Assembly: GCF_014651015.1 (NCBI RefSeq) | Contig: NZ_BMWB01000027.1 | Span: 1-64,000, forward strand | DNA length: 64,000 nucleotides | Direction: 5' to 3' | Source of the DNA: Streptomyces xantholiticus | GTDB taxonomy: Bacteria; Actinomycetota; Actinomycetes; Streptomycetales; Streptomycetaceae | Part shown: positions 17,143 to 26,675 of the stretch, one piece after another | Numbering within the stretch: position 1 is the stretch's first letter | Layout: the number at the start of each line of letters is the position of its first letter | Position numbers and translations under genes: made by a program | Notes under the pieces: model-generated | Database searches by the model: none | What the model was told of the DNA's origin: nothing | Seen by the model: the letters and a program-made list of their open reading frames with translations, nothing else

Positions 17143-18234
17143 CTACTGGTCGGAGGAGAAGCGGACCGCGCGGGCCGGGAGCACCGCGTCGCACCACACC
17201 CGAGCGCCGTCCCTGAGCTCGTTGTCCTCGCCCACGACCGCGCCGTCCCCGACGACCACGCCGGACAGCACCGTACGCGCTCCGATCCGCGCGCCCGCGC
17301 CGACGAGGGAGTCGCAGATCACGGCCCCGGGCTCGACGACCGCGCCGGCCAGGACCGTGCTGCCGTCGATCCTGGCGTCCTCGCCGACGCGTGCCCCCTC
17401 GCAGACCACCGTGCCGCCGGTCAGCTTCGCGCCGGGTGCCACCGTTGCGGACGGCAGCACAAGCCGGTCGCCGCGCCGGCCGGGCACGGCAGGGGACGGC
17501 GCACGTCCGAGGACCAGGTCGGCGGAGCCGCGTACGAAGGCGTGCGGGGTGCCGAGGTCCAGCCAGTACGTGGAGTCCACCATGCCCTGGAGGTGGGCGC
17601 CGGAGCTCAGCAGTTCCGGGAAGGTCTCCCGTTCGACGGAAACGGGCCGGTCCGCGGGGATCGTGTCGATGACCGAGCGCCGGAACACATACGCACCCGC
17701 GTTGATCTGGTCGGTGACGATCTCCTGCGGCGTCTGCGGCTTCTCGAGGAACGCCGTGACGCGGCCCGTACCGTCCGTCGGCACCAGGCCGAAGGCGCGC
17801 GGGTCGTCGACGCGGGTGAGGTGGAGGGAGACGTCGGCGCCGGAGGAACGGTGGATGTCGACGAGGGCCTCGATGTCGAGCCCGGTGAGGATGTCGCCGT
17901 TGAAGACGAGGACCGGATCGTCCGGACCGGACCGCAGCCGGGAGGCCACGTTGCGGATGGCCCCGCCGGTGCCGAGCGGCTCCTGCTCCGTCACGTACTC
18001 CAGGTGCAGGCCGAGGGCGGAGCCGTCGCCGAAGTACGGCTCGAAGACCTCGGCCAGATAGGACGTGGCGAGCACGATGTGCTCGACGCCCGCCGCCCGC
18101 GCCCGCGCCAGTTGATGGGTGAGGAAGGGCACGCCGGCCGCCGGAACCATCGGCTTCGGAGTGCGGACGGTGAGCGGACGCAGCCGGGTGCCCTTGCCTC
18201 CGACCAGGAGAATCGCTTCTGGGGCCTGGTTCAA
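17143..18234 (-). CDS. manC: Mannose-1-phosphate guanylyltransferase (NDP-sugar pyrophosphorylase)
   Basis: Makes GDP-mannose from mannose-1-phosphate and GTP, donor for mannosyl lipids and surface glycopolymers. The 363-residue protein opens with AILLVGGKGTRLRPLTVRTPKPM, which contains the nucleotide-binding signature, then VFNGDILTGLDIEAL (metal Asp) and VTAFLEKPQTPQEIVTDQIN. Residues 260-355 are a left-handed beta-helix of hexapeptide repeats (VAPGAKLTGGTVVCEGARVG). No ATG or GTG lies close to the domain; TTG at 18234 (LNQAPEAILLVGG) is the best start, with AGGAAG upstream. It is separated from manA/manB by 12 kb but completes that pathway. Confidence 0.92.
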   Translation of the reverse strand: MNQAPEAILLVGGKGTRLRPLTVRTPKPMVPAAGVPFLTHQLARARAAGVEHIVLATSYLAEVFEPYFGDGSALGLHLEYVTEQEPLGTGGAIRNVASRLRSGPDDPVLVFNGDILTGLDIEALVDIHRSSGADVSLHLTRVDDPRAFGLVPTDGTGRVTAFLEKPQTPQEIVTDQINAGAYVFRRSVIDTIPADRPVSVERETFPELLSSGAHLQGMVDSTYWLDLGTPHAFVRGSADLVLGRAPSPAVPGRRGDRLVLPSATVAPGAKLTGGTVVCEGARVGEDARIDGSTVLAGAVVEPGAVICDSLVGAGARIGARTVLSGVVVGDGAVVGEDNELRDGARVWCDAVLPARAVRFSSDQ

Positions 18235-18326
18235 TGCGTTCTCTGCTTCCTGCTGGGGCCGGGCACGGTCGCGGTTCGGACCGGCCAGTTTACGAGTCGC
18301 GCGGACGGCGCCCGGCCCCTCCCCGG

Positions 18327-19721
18327 TCAGCGGCCCTGAAGCTCGGCCGAAGCCGTTCTGGCGGTTCCGAGCCGGCTGTAGAGGCGGCTTCCGGGGCAGT
18401 CCGTGACGTAGCCGTCGCGGTGTCCGGAGATGGCGTTGAGCCTGACCTTCGCACCTGCGGCGTACTTGCCGCTGCCGGCCGAGGTGAGCGTCACCTTGCC
18501 CTTCGGATTGATCCCGTGAAGGCCGAGCTTCCACGCGGTCAGCCTGGCCACGGCGGTCACCGCCGCCTGCGGCGGATTGGAGGAACTGTACGTGCCGAGC
18601 ACGGCAATGCCCGTGCTGTTCCTGTTGAAACCCAGGGTGTGCGCGCCGAGCACCGGCTTGCCCACGCCTCCTGCCCGGCCTTCGTAGATGTTTCCGCACT
18701 TGTCGACGGCGAAGTTGTAGCCGATGTCGCGCCAGCCGCTGCTCTCGACGTGGTAGCGGTAGATACTGCGGATAACGGAGGGGGCCTGCTTGCAGGTGTA
18801 GTTGTTGCCGGTGGCGCTGTGGTGGACGAACGCGGCCTTCACCGAGTCGGTGTAGACGAGCTCCTTCTCCCGCCACGACTCGTCCGCGCCCCACCCCTTG
18901 CGGGTGACGATGGCCGGCCGCGGCCCGATGTACGGCTTGGCACCGGCCGTGAGATCGCCCGCGAGCAGATCGCCTGCCACCGCTGCCTCGACCTCGGTGT
19001 CGGCCTGGTTGAGGGCGGGGATCAGAAGGCCTCCGAGGGAACCGCGGCCCACGGTGGGCTCGGTGTCGTTGCCCTGCGGGTCTTGGGGCTCCTGAGGGTT
19101 CTGGATCACCGGGTCGGGGCCCGCCGCCCCGGGCTCCGTCCTGTCGGTGGACCGTCCGATGTCCGCCGGGTCCTCACCGGGGTCGACGAGTTCGAGGCGC
19201 AGCCCGTCGGGCAGTTCGGCCGAACTGCCGTCGGCCGCTCGCACGCGCACCTCCACGCCGTCCGAGGGGCCCACCCACAGCGGGGCGGTGGCGCCGCGCA
19301 GGGTGGGTGATTCGCCCTCCGCGGTGCCGGGGTCCGCCCCGTGCTCCGAGTTGTGGGTCTCGACCTGTTGCCAGTCGGACCAGACCTCGGAGCCGAGGGC
19401 CCGGGTGCGTACCTCGACGGTGCCATGGAGTTCGGTGAGCGCGTCCTCCCAGACCACGCCGACGAGGGAGAACGGGTCGACCTCCTGTTCGGGGAGGCCC
19501 TGCTCGCGAAGGCCTTGTCCGGTGGCGCCGTGGGACCGCTCCGAGGTGGTTTTGCCGAGGGGTTCCAGTGGCAGGGACTGGGTCGAGCCGGGCACGTCCG
19601 GTACTTGTGGGACCGCAGTGGCCGGCAGGGGCGCGGCGAGCGCGCCGGAAGCGAGCGAAAGCGGGATGACGAGCGCGGTCGCGCACGCCACTCCGACGGA
19701 AGAAGCCAGGTATCCACGCAT
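18327..19721 (-). CDS. Secreted PGRP/N-acetylmuramoyl-L-alanine amidase
   Basis: A 464-residue exported protein with a peptidoglycan-recognition/amidase_2 domain at the C-terminus (about residues 270-460). A Sec signal (MRGYLASSVGVACATALVIP ... ALAA) is followed by a Pro/Glu/Ser-rich stalk and a beta domain (SLVGVVWEDALTELHGTVEV). The amidase part shows AAFVHHSATGNNYTCKQAPS (zinc His), WRDIGYNFAVDKCGNIYEGR and NAISGHRDGYVTDCPGSRLY (second His and Cys ligands). It would cleave or sense peptidoglycan stem peptides outside the cell. The ATG at 19721 begins directly at the signal peptide. It is divergent from the TIGR03089 gene. Confidence 0.92.
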   Translation of the reverse strand: MRGYLASSVGVACATALVIPLSLASGALAAPLPATAVPQVPDVPGSTQSLPLEPLGKTTSERSHGATGQGLREQGLPEQEVDPFSLVGVVWEDALTELHGTVEVRTRALGSEVWSDWQQVETHNSEHGADPGTAEGESPTLRGATAPLWVGPSDGVEVRVRAADGSSAELPDGLRLELVDPGEDPADIGRSTDRTEPGAAGPDPVIQNPQEPQDPQGNDTEPTVGRGSLGGLLIPALNQADTEVEAAVAGDLLAGDLTAGAKPYIGPRPAIVTRKGWGADESWREKELVYTDSVKAAFVHHSATGNNYTCKQAPSVIRSIYRYHVESSGWRDIGYNFAVDKCGNIYEGRAGGVGKPVLGAHTLGFNRNSTGIAVLGTYSSSNPPQAAVTAVARLTAWKLGLHGINPKGKVTLTSAGSGKYAAGAKVRLNAISGHRDGYVTDCPGSRLYSRLGTARTASAELQGR

Positions 19722-19859
19722 GGGAAGGATCCTGGGCCTCGGCGGCGGGCCACGCTCGCCGGGAAACTTCCGAGAAAGTGACGGCCCATCGTCCCGAGCG
19801 GAGCACACCGTCACCCGAGCGGCCGCTCGGGCGGCGGAGGGCGGCGTACGCTTGCGCGA

Positions 19860-20612
19860 GTGAACGCCAGCGACCGTACCCCTGCCGACCTGCTGCGATC
19901 CGCGATCGCCGCGGACCCCGCGCGTCCCTTGGTCACCTTCTACGACGATGCCACCGGTGAGCGGGTCGAATTGTCCGTCGCCACCTTCGCCAATTGGGTG
20001 GCGAAGACGGCGAATCTGCTCCAGGGCGAGCTCTCCGCCGGGCCGGGCGACCGGCTCGCGCTGCTGCTGCCGGCGCACTGGCAGAGCGCCGTCTGGCTGC
20101 TGGCCTGTTCCTCCGTGGGCGTGATTGCGGACGTCGGGGGTGACCCGGCGCGCGCGGACCTCGTGGTGGCCGGGCCCGGGCAGTTCGACGCGGGGCTCGC
20201 GTGCGGTGGCGAGCGGATCGCGCTGTCCCTGGCGCCGCTGGGGCGCCGTTTCCCGGCGCCGCCGGCGGGTTACGCCGACTACGCCGTCGAAGTGCCCGGC
20301 CAGGGCGACCGGTTCGCCGCCTACGCGCCGGTCGACCCTGACGAGCCGGCGCTGGTCGTCGGTGACGTGGAACTGACGGGTGCCGAACTGGTGGAGCGGG
20401 CCCGGGCGGACGCGGACCGGCTCGGCCTCGGGCCGGGGTCGCGGCTGCTGTCGGGGAAGCCGTACGACTCCTGGGACGGTCTGTCCGCCGGGCTGTTCGC
20501 CCCGCTGGCGTCCGGCGGTTCCGTGGTGCTGTGCCGGCATCTGGACGCATTGTCGGAGGAGGCGTTGACGAAGCGCGTCGAGAGCGAGCGGGTCACCGCC
20601 ACAGCGGTATGA
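19860..20612 (+). CDS. TIGR03089 family protein (partial AMP-ligase-like fold)
   Basis: A 250-residue actinobacterial protein of the TIGR03089 family, resembling only the N-terminal part of acyl-adenylating enzymes. Visible features are LVTFYDDATGERVELSVATF, GPGDRLALLLPAHWQSAVWL and ALVVGDVELTGAELVERARA. The ATP-binding and C-terminal lid motifs of full AMP-ligases are absent, so adenylation is unlikely. Function is not known. It starts with GTG at 19860 and precedes the LCP cluster by 170 bp, which hold no clear gene. Confidence 0.83.
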   Translation: MNASDRTPADLLRSAIAADPARPLVTFYDDATGERVELSVATFANWVAKTANLLQGELSAGPGDRLALLLPAHWQSAVWLLACSSVGVIADVGGDPARADLVVAGPGQFDAGLACGGERIALSLAPLGRRFPAPPAGYADYAVEVPGQGDRFAAYAPVDPDEPALVVGDVELTGAELVERARADADRLGLGPGSRLLSGKPYDSWDGLSAGLFAPLASGGSVVLCRHLDALSEEALTKRVESERVTATAV

Positions 20613-20784
20613 CCGGCGCCTGACGTCCACTCGTGTGGCCCACACTCGGGCCGAGCCCTCCCCGCCGGGCAGCCCCGTGCGGTGGATGATCAGCGGCAAG
20701 CGTGCTGCAACGCACAACCAAGCGCCGGGCTCAGCCGTCTAGACCAGCGATCGGCGGCCCGGCGTGCCGCCGACGCCATGAAGG

Positions 20785-22869
20785 ATGGACGCACGAGTGA
20801 CGGACAAGGCCGGCACGGGGTCCGCGGAGTCCGCTGCCGCGGACCAGGACGCTGCCCCCGGAGGCCGGACCGCCCCCGGCCACGCGGCTGCGGTCGGGAG
20901 CACCAGCCCGGCTCCCGCGGACAGCCCCGCCCGCCCCACCGACCCGGCCGACGTAGGGCCCTCCGCCGCGGAACGGAGCGCCCGCCCCGCCGGGGGCGCC
21001 GTCGGCACGGACGGCCCGAGTGCCGCGGCCGCGGAGCCCGTCGGCACGGACGGCCCCGTCGCACTCGCCGAACGGGCCGTCCGCAAGGACGGCGCTGCCT
21101 TTGCCGACCCGGCCACGGCGCCCGACGACGCGGACGAGCCCGTCACGTCGACCGGCCGTGACGGCCACCGAGGGGCAGCCGACGGTCCAGCCGGCGCGGG
21201 GACGCGTTTTGAACGCGGCCTCCCCACCCGCGCGTTGGCGCCGGACGGACTGTCCGGCCCCGGCACGGACCCGGCGGAACCGGGCACGCGCCCCGGCGAG
21301 CGGGCCGGCTCCGACACCCGGGAGGGTGGTTCGACCCCGGCAGTCCGCTCCGGCAGGGGTGGTCCGGGTGATGCCGCCGAGGACGGCGACAGCACGGCCG
21401 CCGATCCGCACGGCGGGAGCCTCCGACGCGGCCGACGCGGTCGCGGGCTCGTCCATGCCCCGGACGGCGCCCGTACAGGCGCTTCCGGCTCCGACCCGGC
21501 GGCCGGCCCGGACGGCGGAGCCGAAGCCGGTGCGGCAGCCACCGGCAACGGCCCGCGCGGCGGCGGCAACAAGCGCGGCGGCGGCAAACGCCTGGGCGGC
21601 GGAGGCCGGGGCGGGGCCGGGCCCCGCGGAGTCGGCGACCGCAGCGGCCCCGTCGACGGAGGCCGGGGCGGGGCCTGGCCCGGCGGGCCCGGCGGGCCCG
21701 GCGCACGTGGGCCGGGCGGCGGAAGCGGCCCGGGTGATGGTGCGGGCAGGCGCCGACGGCGTTGGGTGCGGTGGGGCGCGTTCGGTGTGTCGCTCGTACT
21801 GCTCGCCGCCGCCGGTGCCGGTTGGTGGTTCTACCGGAAGCTCGACTCCAACATCACCACCGACATCACCGCCGCCGCCGAACTCAGGGCGTACGAGAAG
21901 GAGCGGCCCACCCCCGTCGCCACCGGCGCGCAGAACATCCTGCTCCTCGGCTCCGACACCCGCGCCGGTGAGGGCAACAGCAAATACGGCCGTGACGAGG
22001 GCGGCGGCAGCCAGCGCTCCGACACCACGATCCTCTTGCACATCGCGGCCGACCGGAAGAGCGCGACGGCGATGTCCATCCCGCGCGACCTGATGGTCAC
22101 CGTCCCGAGCTGCGGCAAGGCGGACGGCGGCCGTACCGGGGAACGGCCGGCGCAGTTCAACTGGGCCTTCCAGTTCGGCGGGGCGGCCTGCACGATCCGC
22201 ACCGTCGAGAAGCTCACCGGGATCCGTATCGACCACCACATGGTGATCGACTTCCGGGGCTTCAAGGACATGGTGGACGCCGTGGACGGCGTCGAGGTGT
22301 GTCTGAAGGAGCCGATCGACGACAAGGACGCGCGCCTCGAGCTGCCGACCGGGCCGCAGACGCTCCACGGCGAGCAGGCCCTCGGGTTCGTCAGGGCCCG
22401 TAAGACGCTGGGCAACGGCAGCGACACCGAACGCATGGAGCGCCAGCAGCAGTTCCTGGGCGCCCTGGTCAAGAAGGTGCAGAGCAACGGCGTGCTGCTG
22501 AACCCGACGCGGCTCTATCCGGTGCTTGACGCGGCGACCAAGTCGATCACCACCGATCCCGGTCTCGACTCGCTCAGGGACCTCTACGATCTGACGCGAT
22601 CAATTCGCAGTATTCCGACCGAAAAGGTCCAATTTCTCACCGTTCCACGGCAGCCGCATTCCTCTGACCCGAATCGGGACGAACTCGTCCAGCCCGAGGC
22701 CGAGCAGCTTTTCGAGAGCCTGCGCGAGGACGCACCCGTCACCGTCGTGCCGAACGACGAGAGGGAGACCGGCCGGGCCACCGGGGAGCCGGATGCGGGT
22801 GTGACCACCGGACCGAGCCCTACACCGACATTTCCCGGCACCAATGCCGCCGAAGGGATGTGTGAGTGA
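20785..22869 (+). CDS. LCP (LytR-CpsA-Psr) family protein 1, with a 325-residue disordered N-terminus
   Basis: LCP proteins attach undecaprenyl-linked glycopolymers (teichoic acids, arabinogalactan-like chains) to peptidoglycan. The N-terminal 325 residues are Ala/Gly/Asp/Arg-rich with GTDGP repeats, then a membrane segment (VRWGAFGVSLVLLAAAGAGW). The LCP domain follows: NILLLGSDTRAGEGNSKYG, ATAMSIPRDLMVTVPSC, FNWAFQFGGAACTIRTVEKL, IDHHMVIDFRGFKDMVDAV and ALGFVRARKTLGNGSDTERM. No LytR_C domain follows; a Thr/Pro tail ends the protein. The ATG at 20785 is used, but an in-frame GTG 12 bp later is possible. First of five paralogues in this region. Confidence 0.92.
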   Translation: MDARVTDKAGTGSAESAAADQDAAPGGRTAPGHAAAVGSTSPAPADSPARPTDPADVGPSAAERSARPAGGAVGTDGPSAAAAEPVGTDGPVALAERAVRKDGAAFADPATAPDDADEPVTSTGRDGHRGAADGPAGAGTRFERGLPTRALAPDGLSGPGTDPAEPGTRPGERAGSDTREGGSTPAVRSGRGGPGDAAEDGDSTAADPHGGSLRRGRRGRGLVHAPDGARTGASGSDPAAGPDGGAEAGAAATGNGPRGGGNKRGGGKRLGGGGRGGAGPRGVGDRSGPVDGGRGGAWPGGPGGPGARGPGGGSGPGDGAGRRRRRWVRWGAFGVSLVLLAAAGAGWWFYRKLDSNITTDITAAAELRAYEKERPTPVATGAQNILLLGSDTRAGEGNSKYGRDEGGGSQRSDTTILLHIAADRKSATAMSIPRDLMVTVPSCGKADGGRTGERPAQFNWAFQFGGAACTIRTVEKLTGIRIDHHMVIDFRGFKDMVDAVDGVEVCLKEPIDDKDARLELPTGPQTLHGEQALGFVRARKTLGNGSDTERMERQQQFLGALVKKVQSNGVLLNPTRLYPVLDAATKSITTDPGLDSLRDLYDLTRSIRSIPTEKVQFLTVPRQPHSSDPNRDELVQPEAEQLFESLREDAPVTVVPNDERETGRATGEPDAGVTTGPSPTPTFPGTNAAEGMCE

Positions 22870-23091
22870 AGCGATGGCCAAATGGAAGCAGAGAGTGCAC
22901 ACGGAATGGGCGTATTGCCCACATGTAAGGGGCGTGGAATTTGTCACGGGCGTCGCTCGACGCTGAACTGGGCGGATAGTGTGGCGCGATCCGGTGCTCC
23001 CGACCCCGTGTCGCGCACTGCTGGATCGAAGGACCGAGCGCCTGTCGGGGGGAGGCGCCTCGCGTGGCACCGACGGAGGACTCAAGCAACC

Positions 23092-24852
23092 GTGGATGCA
23101 CAAAGCCGTGAGCGGGCGGACGAGATCGACCCCGCCGACCAGTGGGTACTCAACCCGCAGACCGGCAATTACGAGCTGCGACTGGATCAATCCGCACCGC
23201 AGTCGATTCCCTCCGCCAGAGGTCCGAAGTCCAGAGGAACAGGGGCCGGAAGAGCCGGAGGGCCCGGCACCGCGGTGGCCGGAACCGGCACCCGGCGCCG
23301 TACGCCGACCCCGGCCACAGAGGTCCCCGGCCAGCGCAGCCGGCGCGCCGTAGACGCCTCCGGCGGCCGCGCGGCGCAGCAGCAGACGGGCAGGCGCAAA
23401 CGAAAGCCGGCCGCGTCGCGCAGGAAGAAAGCGCTGCTGTGGACATCCAGCACCCTCGCGCTGCTGCTCGTCGGCACCGCGACAGCCGGATACCTCTACT
23501 ACGAGCACCTCAACTCGAACATCAACTCGATCTCCGACGACGGGGCCGGCACCGGCGGCTTCAGCAAGGACCGCGCGATCAACGTCCTGCTGATCGGCAC
23601 GGACAAGCGCACCGGCTCGGGCAACGAGGGCTACGGCGACAAGAACAGCGCCGGCCACGCGGACACCACCGTGCTGCTGCACGTGTCCAAGGACCGCACC
23701 AACGCGACGGCGCTGAGCATCCCGCGCGACCTGGTCACGGACATCCCGGACTGCCCGACCACGCAGGATGACGGGACGACGAAGACCATCCCCGGCGAGG
23801 ACGGCGTCCGGTTCAACATCAGCCTCGGCCAGTCGGGCCGCACGCCGAGCTGCGCGATGCGCACGGTCACCGAGCTCACCGGTATCCAGCCGGACCACTT
23901 CATGGTGGCCGACTTCAACGCGGTCAAGACACTGACATCGGCGGTCGGCGGTGTCCCCATCTGCCTCAACAAGGACATAAAGGACCCCGACTCCAAACTC
24001 GATCTCCCGGCAGGCGAGCACACGGTCGAGGGCGAGGAGGCCCTGGCGTTCGTCCGCACCCGGCACGCGGTCGGATTCGGCGGCGACCTGGACCGCATCA
24101 AGCTTCAGCAGCAGTTCCTCAGTTCGCTGATGCGCACACTGAAGTCGAACGACACCCTCACCAGTCCGACGAAGCTGTTCAAGCTGGCCGAGGCCGGCAC
24201 GAAGGCCCTGACGGTCGACTCCAAGATCGACGACATCGGCAAACTCCGCGACCTGGGTCTGGAACTCGGCAAGTTCGACATGAAGAACCTGACCTTCGCC
24301 ACCGTGCCCGTCAGGGACAACCCGACCGAGAGGGTCAAGGCGACGGTCGTCCTCGACGAGGCCAAGGCGGAGCAGCTGTTCACGATGGTCCGCGAGGACG
24401 TCTCCCTCACCGAGGTCGAGCAACAGAAGAAGGCGGCCAAGGACAAGCAGAACGCCCTCCTCAAGGGCACCAGGGCCGAGGCCTCCGACGTCCGCGTCGA
24501 CGTCTTCAACGGCGGCGGCCCTCAGGGCGCCGCGCAGAAGACCCTCGACTGGTTGCAGAACACCGAGGGCGTGCTGAAGTCCTCCAACAAGGGCAACGCG
24601 CCGGCGGACGTCCCGAGGACGACGCTGGAGTACGCGCCGAACCAGGCCGACCAGGCCCGCAAGCTCGCGGAATTGATGGGCCTGCCGGCCGCGGCGCTGA
24701 AGCCCGGCACGGAGGACGCGCAGGGTCTGGAAGCGATGACGCTGACGATCGGGCCCGACTTCAAGGGCGCAGGGGTGCCCATCACCGGTCCGGCGAAGGT
24801 GCCGGACGACATCCAGAAAGTCGAAGCCGACAAGAAGGTCTGCGCCGAGTGA
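23092..24852 (+). CDS. LCP family protein 2, with LytR_C domain
   Basis: A 586-residue LCP protein. A basic N-terminus (about 1-115) ends in a membrane segment (LWTSSTLALLLVGTATAGYL). The LCP core has INVLLIGTDKRTGSGNEGYG, ATALSIPRDLVTDIPDC, FNISLGQSGRTPSCAMRTV, PDHFMVADFNAVKTLTSAVG and ALAFVRTRHAVGFGGDLDRI. A C-terminal LytR_C domain begins at VRVDVFNGGGPQGAAQKTLD. The GTG at 23092 was chosen because protein-like composition starts there and GGAGG lies upstream, although with a long 12-nt spacer; the 220 bp before it have no good coding frame. It follows LCP 1 on the same strand. Confidence 0.92.
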   Translation: MDAQSRERADEIDPADQWVLNPQTGNYELRLDQSAPQSIPSARGPKSRGTGAGRAGGPGTAVAGTGTRRRTPTPATEVPGQRSRRAVDASGGRAAQQQTGRRKRKPAASRRKKALLWTSSTLALLLVGTATAGYLYYEHLNSNINSISDDGAGTGGFSKDRAINVLLIGTDKRTGSGNEGYGDKNSAGHADTTVLLHVSKDRTNATALSIPRDLVTDIPDCPTTQDDGTTKTIPGEDGVRFNISLGQSGRTPSCAMRTVTELTGIQPDHFMVADFNAVKTLTSAVGGVPICLNKDIKDPDSKLDLPAGEHTVEGEEALAFVRTRHAVGFGGDLDRIKLQQQFLSSLMRTLKSNDTLTSPTKLFKLAEAGTKALTVDSKIDDIGKLRDLGLELGKFDMKNLTFATVPVRDNPTERVKATVVLDEAKAEQLFTMVREDVSLTEVEQQKKAAKDKQNALLKGTRAEASDVRVDVFNGGGPQGAAQKTLDWLQNTEGVLKSSNKGNAPADVPRTTLEYAPNQADQARKLAELMGLPAAALKPGTEDAQGLEAMTLTIGPDFKGAGVPITGPAKVPDDIQKVEADKKVCAE

Positions 24853-24902
24853 CACCGGAGAAACGGCTCACGGCGCGGGCCTGAATACAGGGGGGACCAG
24901 GG

Positions 24903-26609
24903 GTGGGACGGAACAGCGTGCGTGGGGAGGGGACCCGGGAGCACGCGGCGGAACCCGGCGATCTCGGCTGGGACGAGGGGCCGTACGGCGAGGGGGCCGG
25001 TCGTGTTCCCGGCAGCCGTACGACTCCGGACGACGAGCGGAGCTCGACGGACGCCACGCCGCAGGGGGCCACCGGGGGCCACCGGCGTGGTGGGGCCCGG
25101 CGGCCGAAGCGCGGCAAGCGCCGGATACTGCGCGGCATGGCGATCACCGTGTCGGTGCTGGTGCTCGGTACCGCCGGTGCGGGCTACCTCTACTACGAGC
25201 ACCTGAACAGCAAGCTCAAGAAGGACGACCTCACACTCGGCGACGCGATGCCCGACCACAAGGCGAACGCGGCCGGTCAGACACCGCTGAACATCCTGCT
25301 GATCGGCTCCGACGCGCGGGACTCCACGGCGAACCAGAAGCTCGGCGGCGCCAAGGACAGCTTCGGCGCAACGCCGCTCGCCGACGTCCAGATGCTGCTC
25401 CACCTCTCCGCGGACCGCAGCAACATCTCGGTCATCAGCATGCCGCGGGACACGCTCGTGAACATCCCGGAGTGCACCGACCCGGACACCGAGAAGACCT
25501 ACCCGGCCACCGAACTCGCGCTCACCAACGAGTCACTCGGCCGCGGCGGGCCGGGATGCACGGTCGCCACCTGGTACGACCTCACCGGTATCACCATCGA
25601 CCACTTCATGATGATCGACTTCGCGGGTGTGGTCTCCATGGCCGACGCGATCGGGGGCGTCCCGGTCTGCGTCGAGGAGAACATCCACTCCCGTACGCGT
25701 GACGGCAAGGGCTCCGGTCTCAAACTGGAGGAGGGCACGACCCACATCCAGGGCGAGCAGGCACTGCAGTGGCTGCGGACCCGCTACGGGTTCGACGACG
25801 GCACCGACCTGGCCCGTGCGCACGGGCAGCACATGTACATGAACTCGATGGTCCGTGAGCTGCGCAGGAACACCAAGCTCACCGACCCGAACAAGCTGCG
25901 CAAGCTCGCCGAGGCGGCGATCGACGCACTCACCGTCGACAAGGGCATCAACACCGTCAAGGACCTGTACGACCTGGGTACGGAGCTCAAGAGCGTCCCT
26001 ACCGCCCGCATCACGATGACGACCATGCCGAACGTCTACAGCCAGCGGCCCGAGCCCCGGTTCAGGGGCAAGGTGGAGCCGATGCCGGGTGACGCGGAGC
26101 AGTTGTTCCGTATGGTCCGTGAGGACGTTCCGCTGGACGGCAAGGCGCCGAAGAAGCCCCCGGCCGCGCCCGCGAAGTCCAAGGACGAGGCCGCGGCTCC
26201 CGAGGAGATCGCGGTGATGGTGCAGAACGGCACGGGCGGCGACGGGCAGATCGCCGAGCGGGGCCGGGCGACGGCCGTCACCGGGCTGCTGGTCGACAAG
26301 GGCTTCGCCCTGGCCAAGGCCGACAGCACGCTCGACCCCCAGAAGACGACGATGATCCGGTTCTCCAACGCCGAACTGGAGGGCGACGCACAGGCGGTCG
26401 CCGAGTCCCTCGGAGTTCCGCTGAGTTCGGTGAAGAAGTCCACCGATGCCACCGGTATCCAGCTGATCGTCGGCGCGGACTGGCGGGAGGGCGACGCCTA
26501 TCCGAAGTCGGCCGCCAGGACCGACAACAGGACCCCGGACACGGCGAACGTCCTCCAGGGTGACGACGAGGGGGCCTGCATGCCGGTGCAGAAGGGCTTC
26601 ACCTGGTAG
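24903..26609 (+). CDS. LCP family protein 3, with LytR_C domain
   Basis: A 568-residue paralogue of LCP 2, starting 50 bp after it. A hydrophilic N-terminus (1-75) is followed by a membrane segment (GMAITVSVLVLGTAGAGYLY). The LCP core shows NILLIGSDARDSTANQKLGG, ISVISMPRDTLVNIPEC, IDHFMMIDFAGVVSMADAIG and ALQWLRTRYGFDDGTDLARA. The LytR_C region starts at IAVMVQNGTGGDGQIAERGR. A 45-residue tail ends with CMPVQKGFTW. The GTG start at 24903 sits behind GGGGGGACC. The YYEHLNS stretch after the membrane segment is shared with LCP 2, indicating recent duplication of the pair. Confidence 0.92.
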   Translation: MGRNSVRGEGTREHAAEPGDLGWDEGPYGEGAGRVPGSRTTPDDERSSTDATPQGATGGHRRGGARRPKRGKRRILRGMAITVSVLVLGTAGAGYLYYEHLNSKLKKDDLTLGDAMPDHKANAAGQTPLNILLIGSDARDSTANQKLGGAKDSFGATPLADVQMLLHLSADRSNISVISMPRDTLVNIPECTDPDTEKTYPATELALTNESLGRGGPGCTVATWYDLTGITIDHFMMIDFAGVVSMADAIGGVPVCVEENIHSRTRDGKGSGLKLEEGTTHIQGEQALQWLRTRYGFDDGTDLARAHGQHMYMNSMVRELRRNTKLTDPNKLRKLAEAAIDALTVDKGINTVKDLYDLGTELKSVPTARITMTTMPNVYSQRPEPRFRGKVEPMPGDAEQLFRMVREDVPLDGKAPKKPPAAPAKSKDEAAAPEEIAVMVQNGTGGDGQIAERGRATAVTGLLVDKGFALAKADSTLDPQKTTMIRFSNAELEGDAQAVAESLGVPLSSVKKSTDATGIQLIVGADWREGDAYPKSAARTDNRTPDTANVLQGDDEGACMPVQKGFTW

Positions 26610-26675
26610 CAGCGCTGCATGCCCGAGGGTCCGGTCGCGCGTGTGGCCGGGCCCTTCGCCATGTCCGCAGCAGTG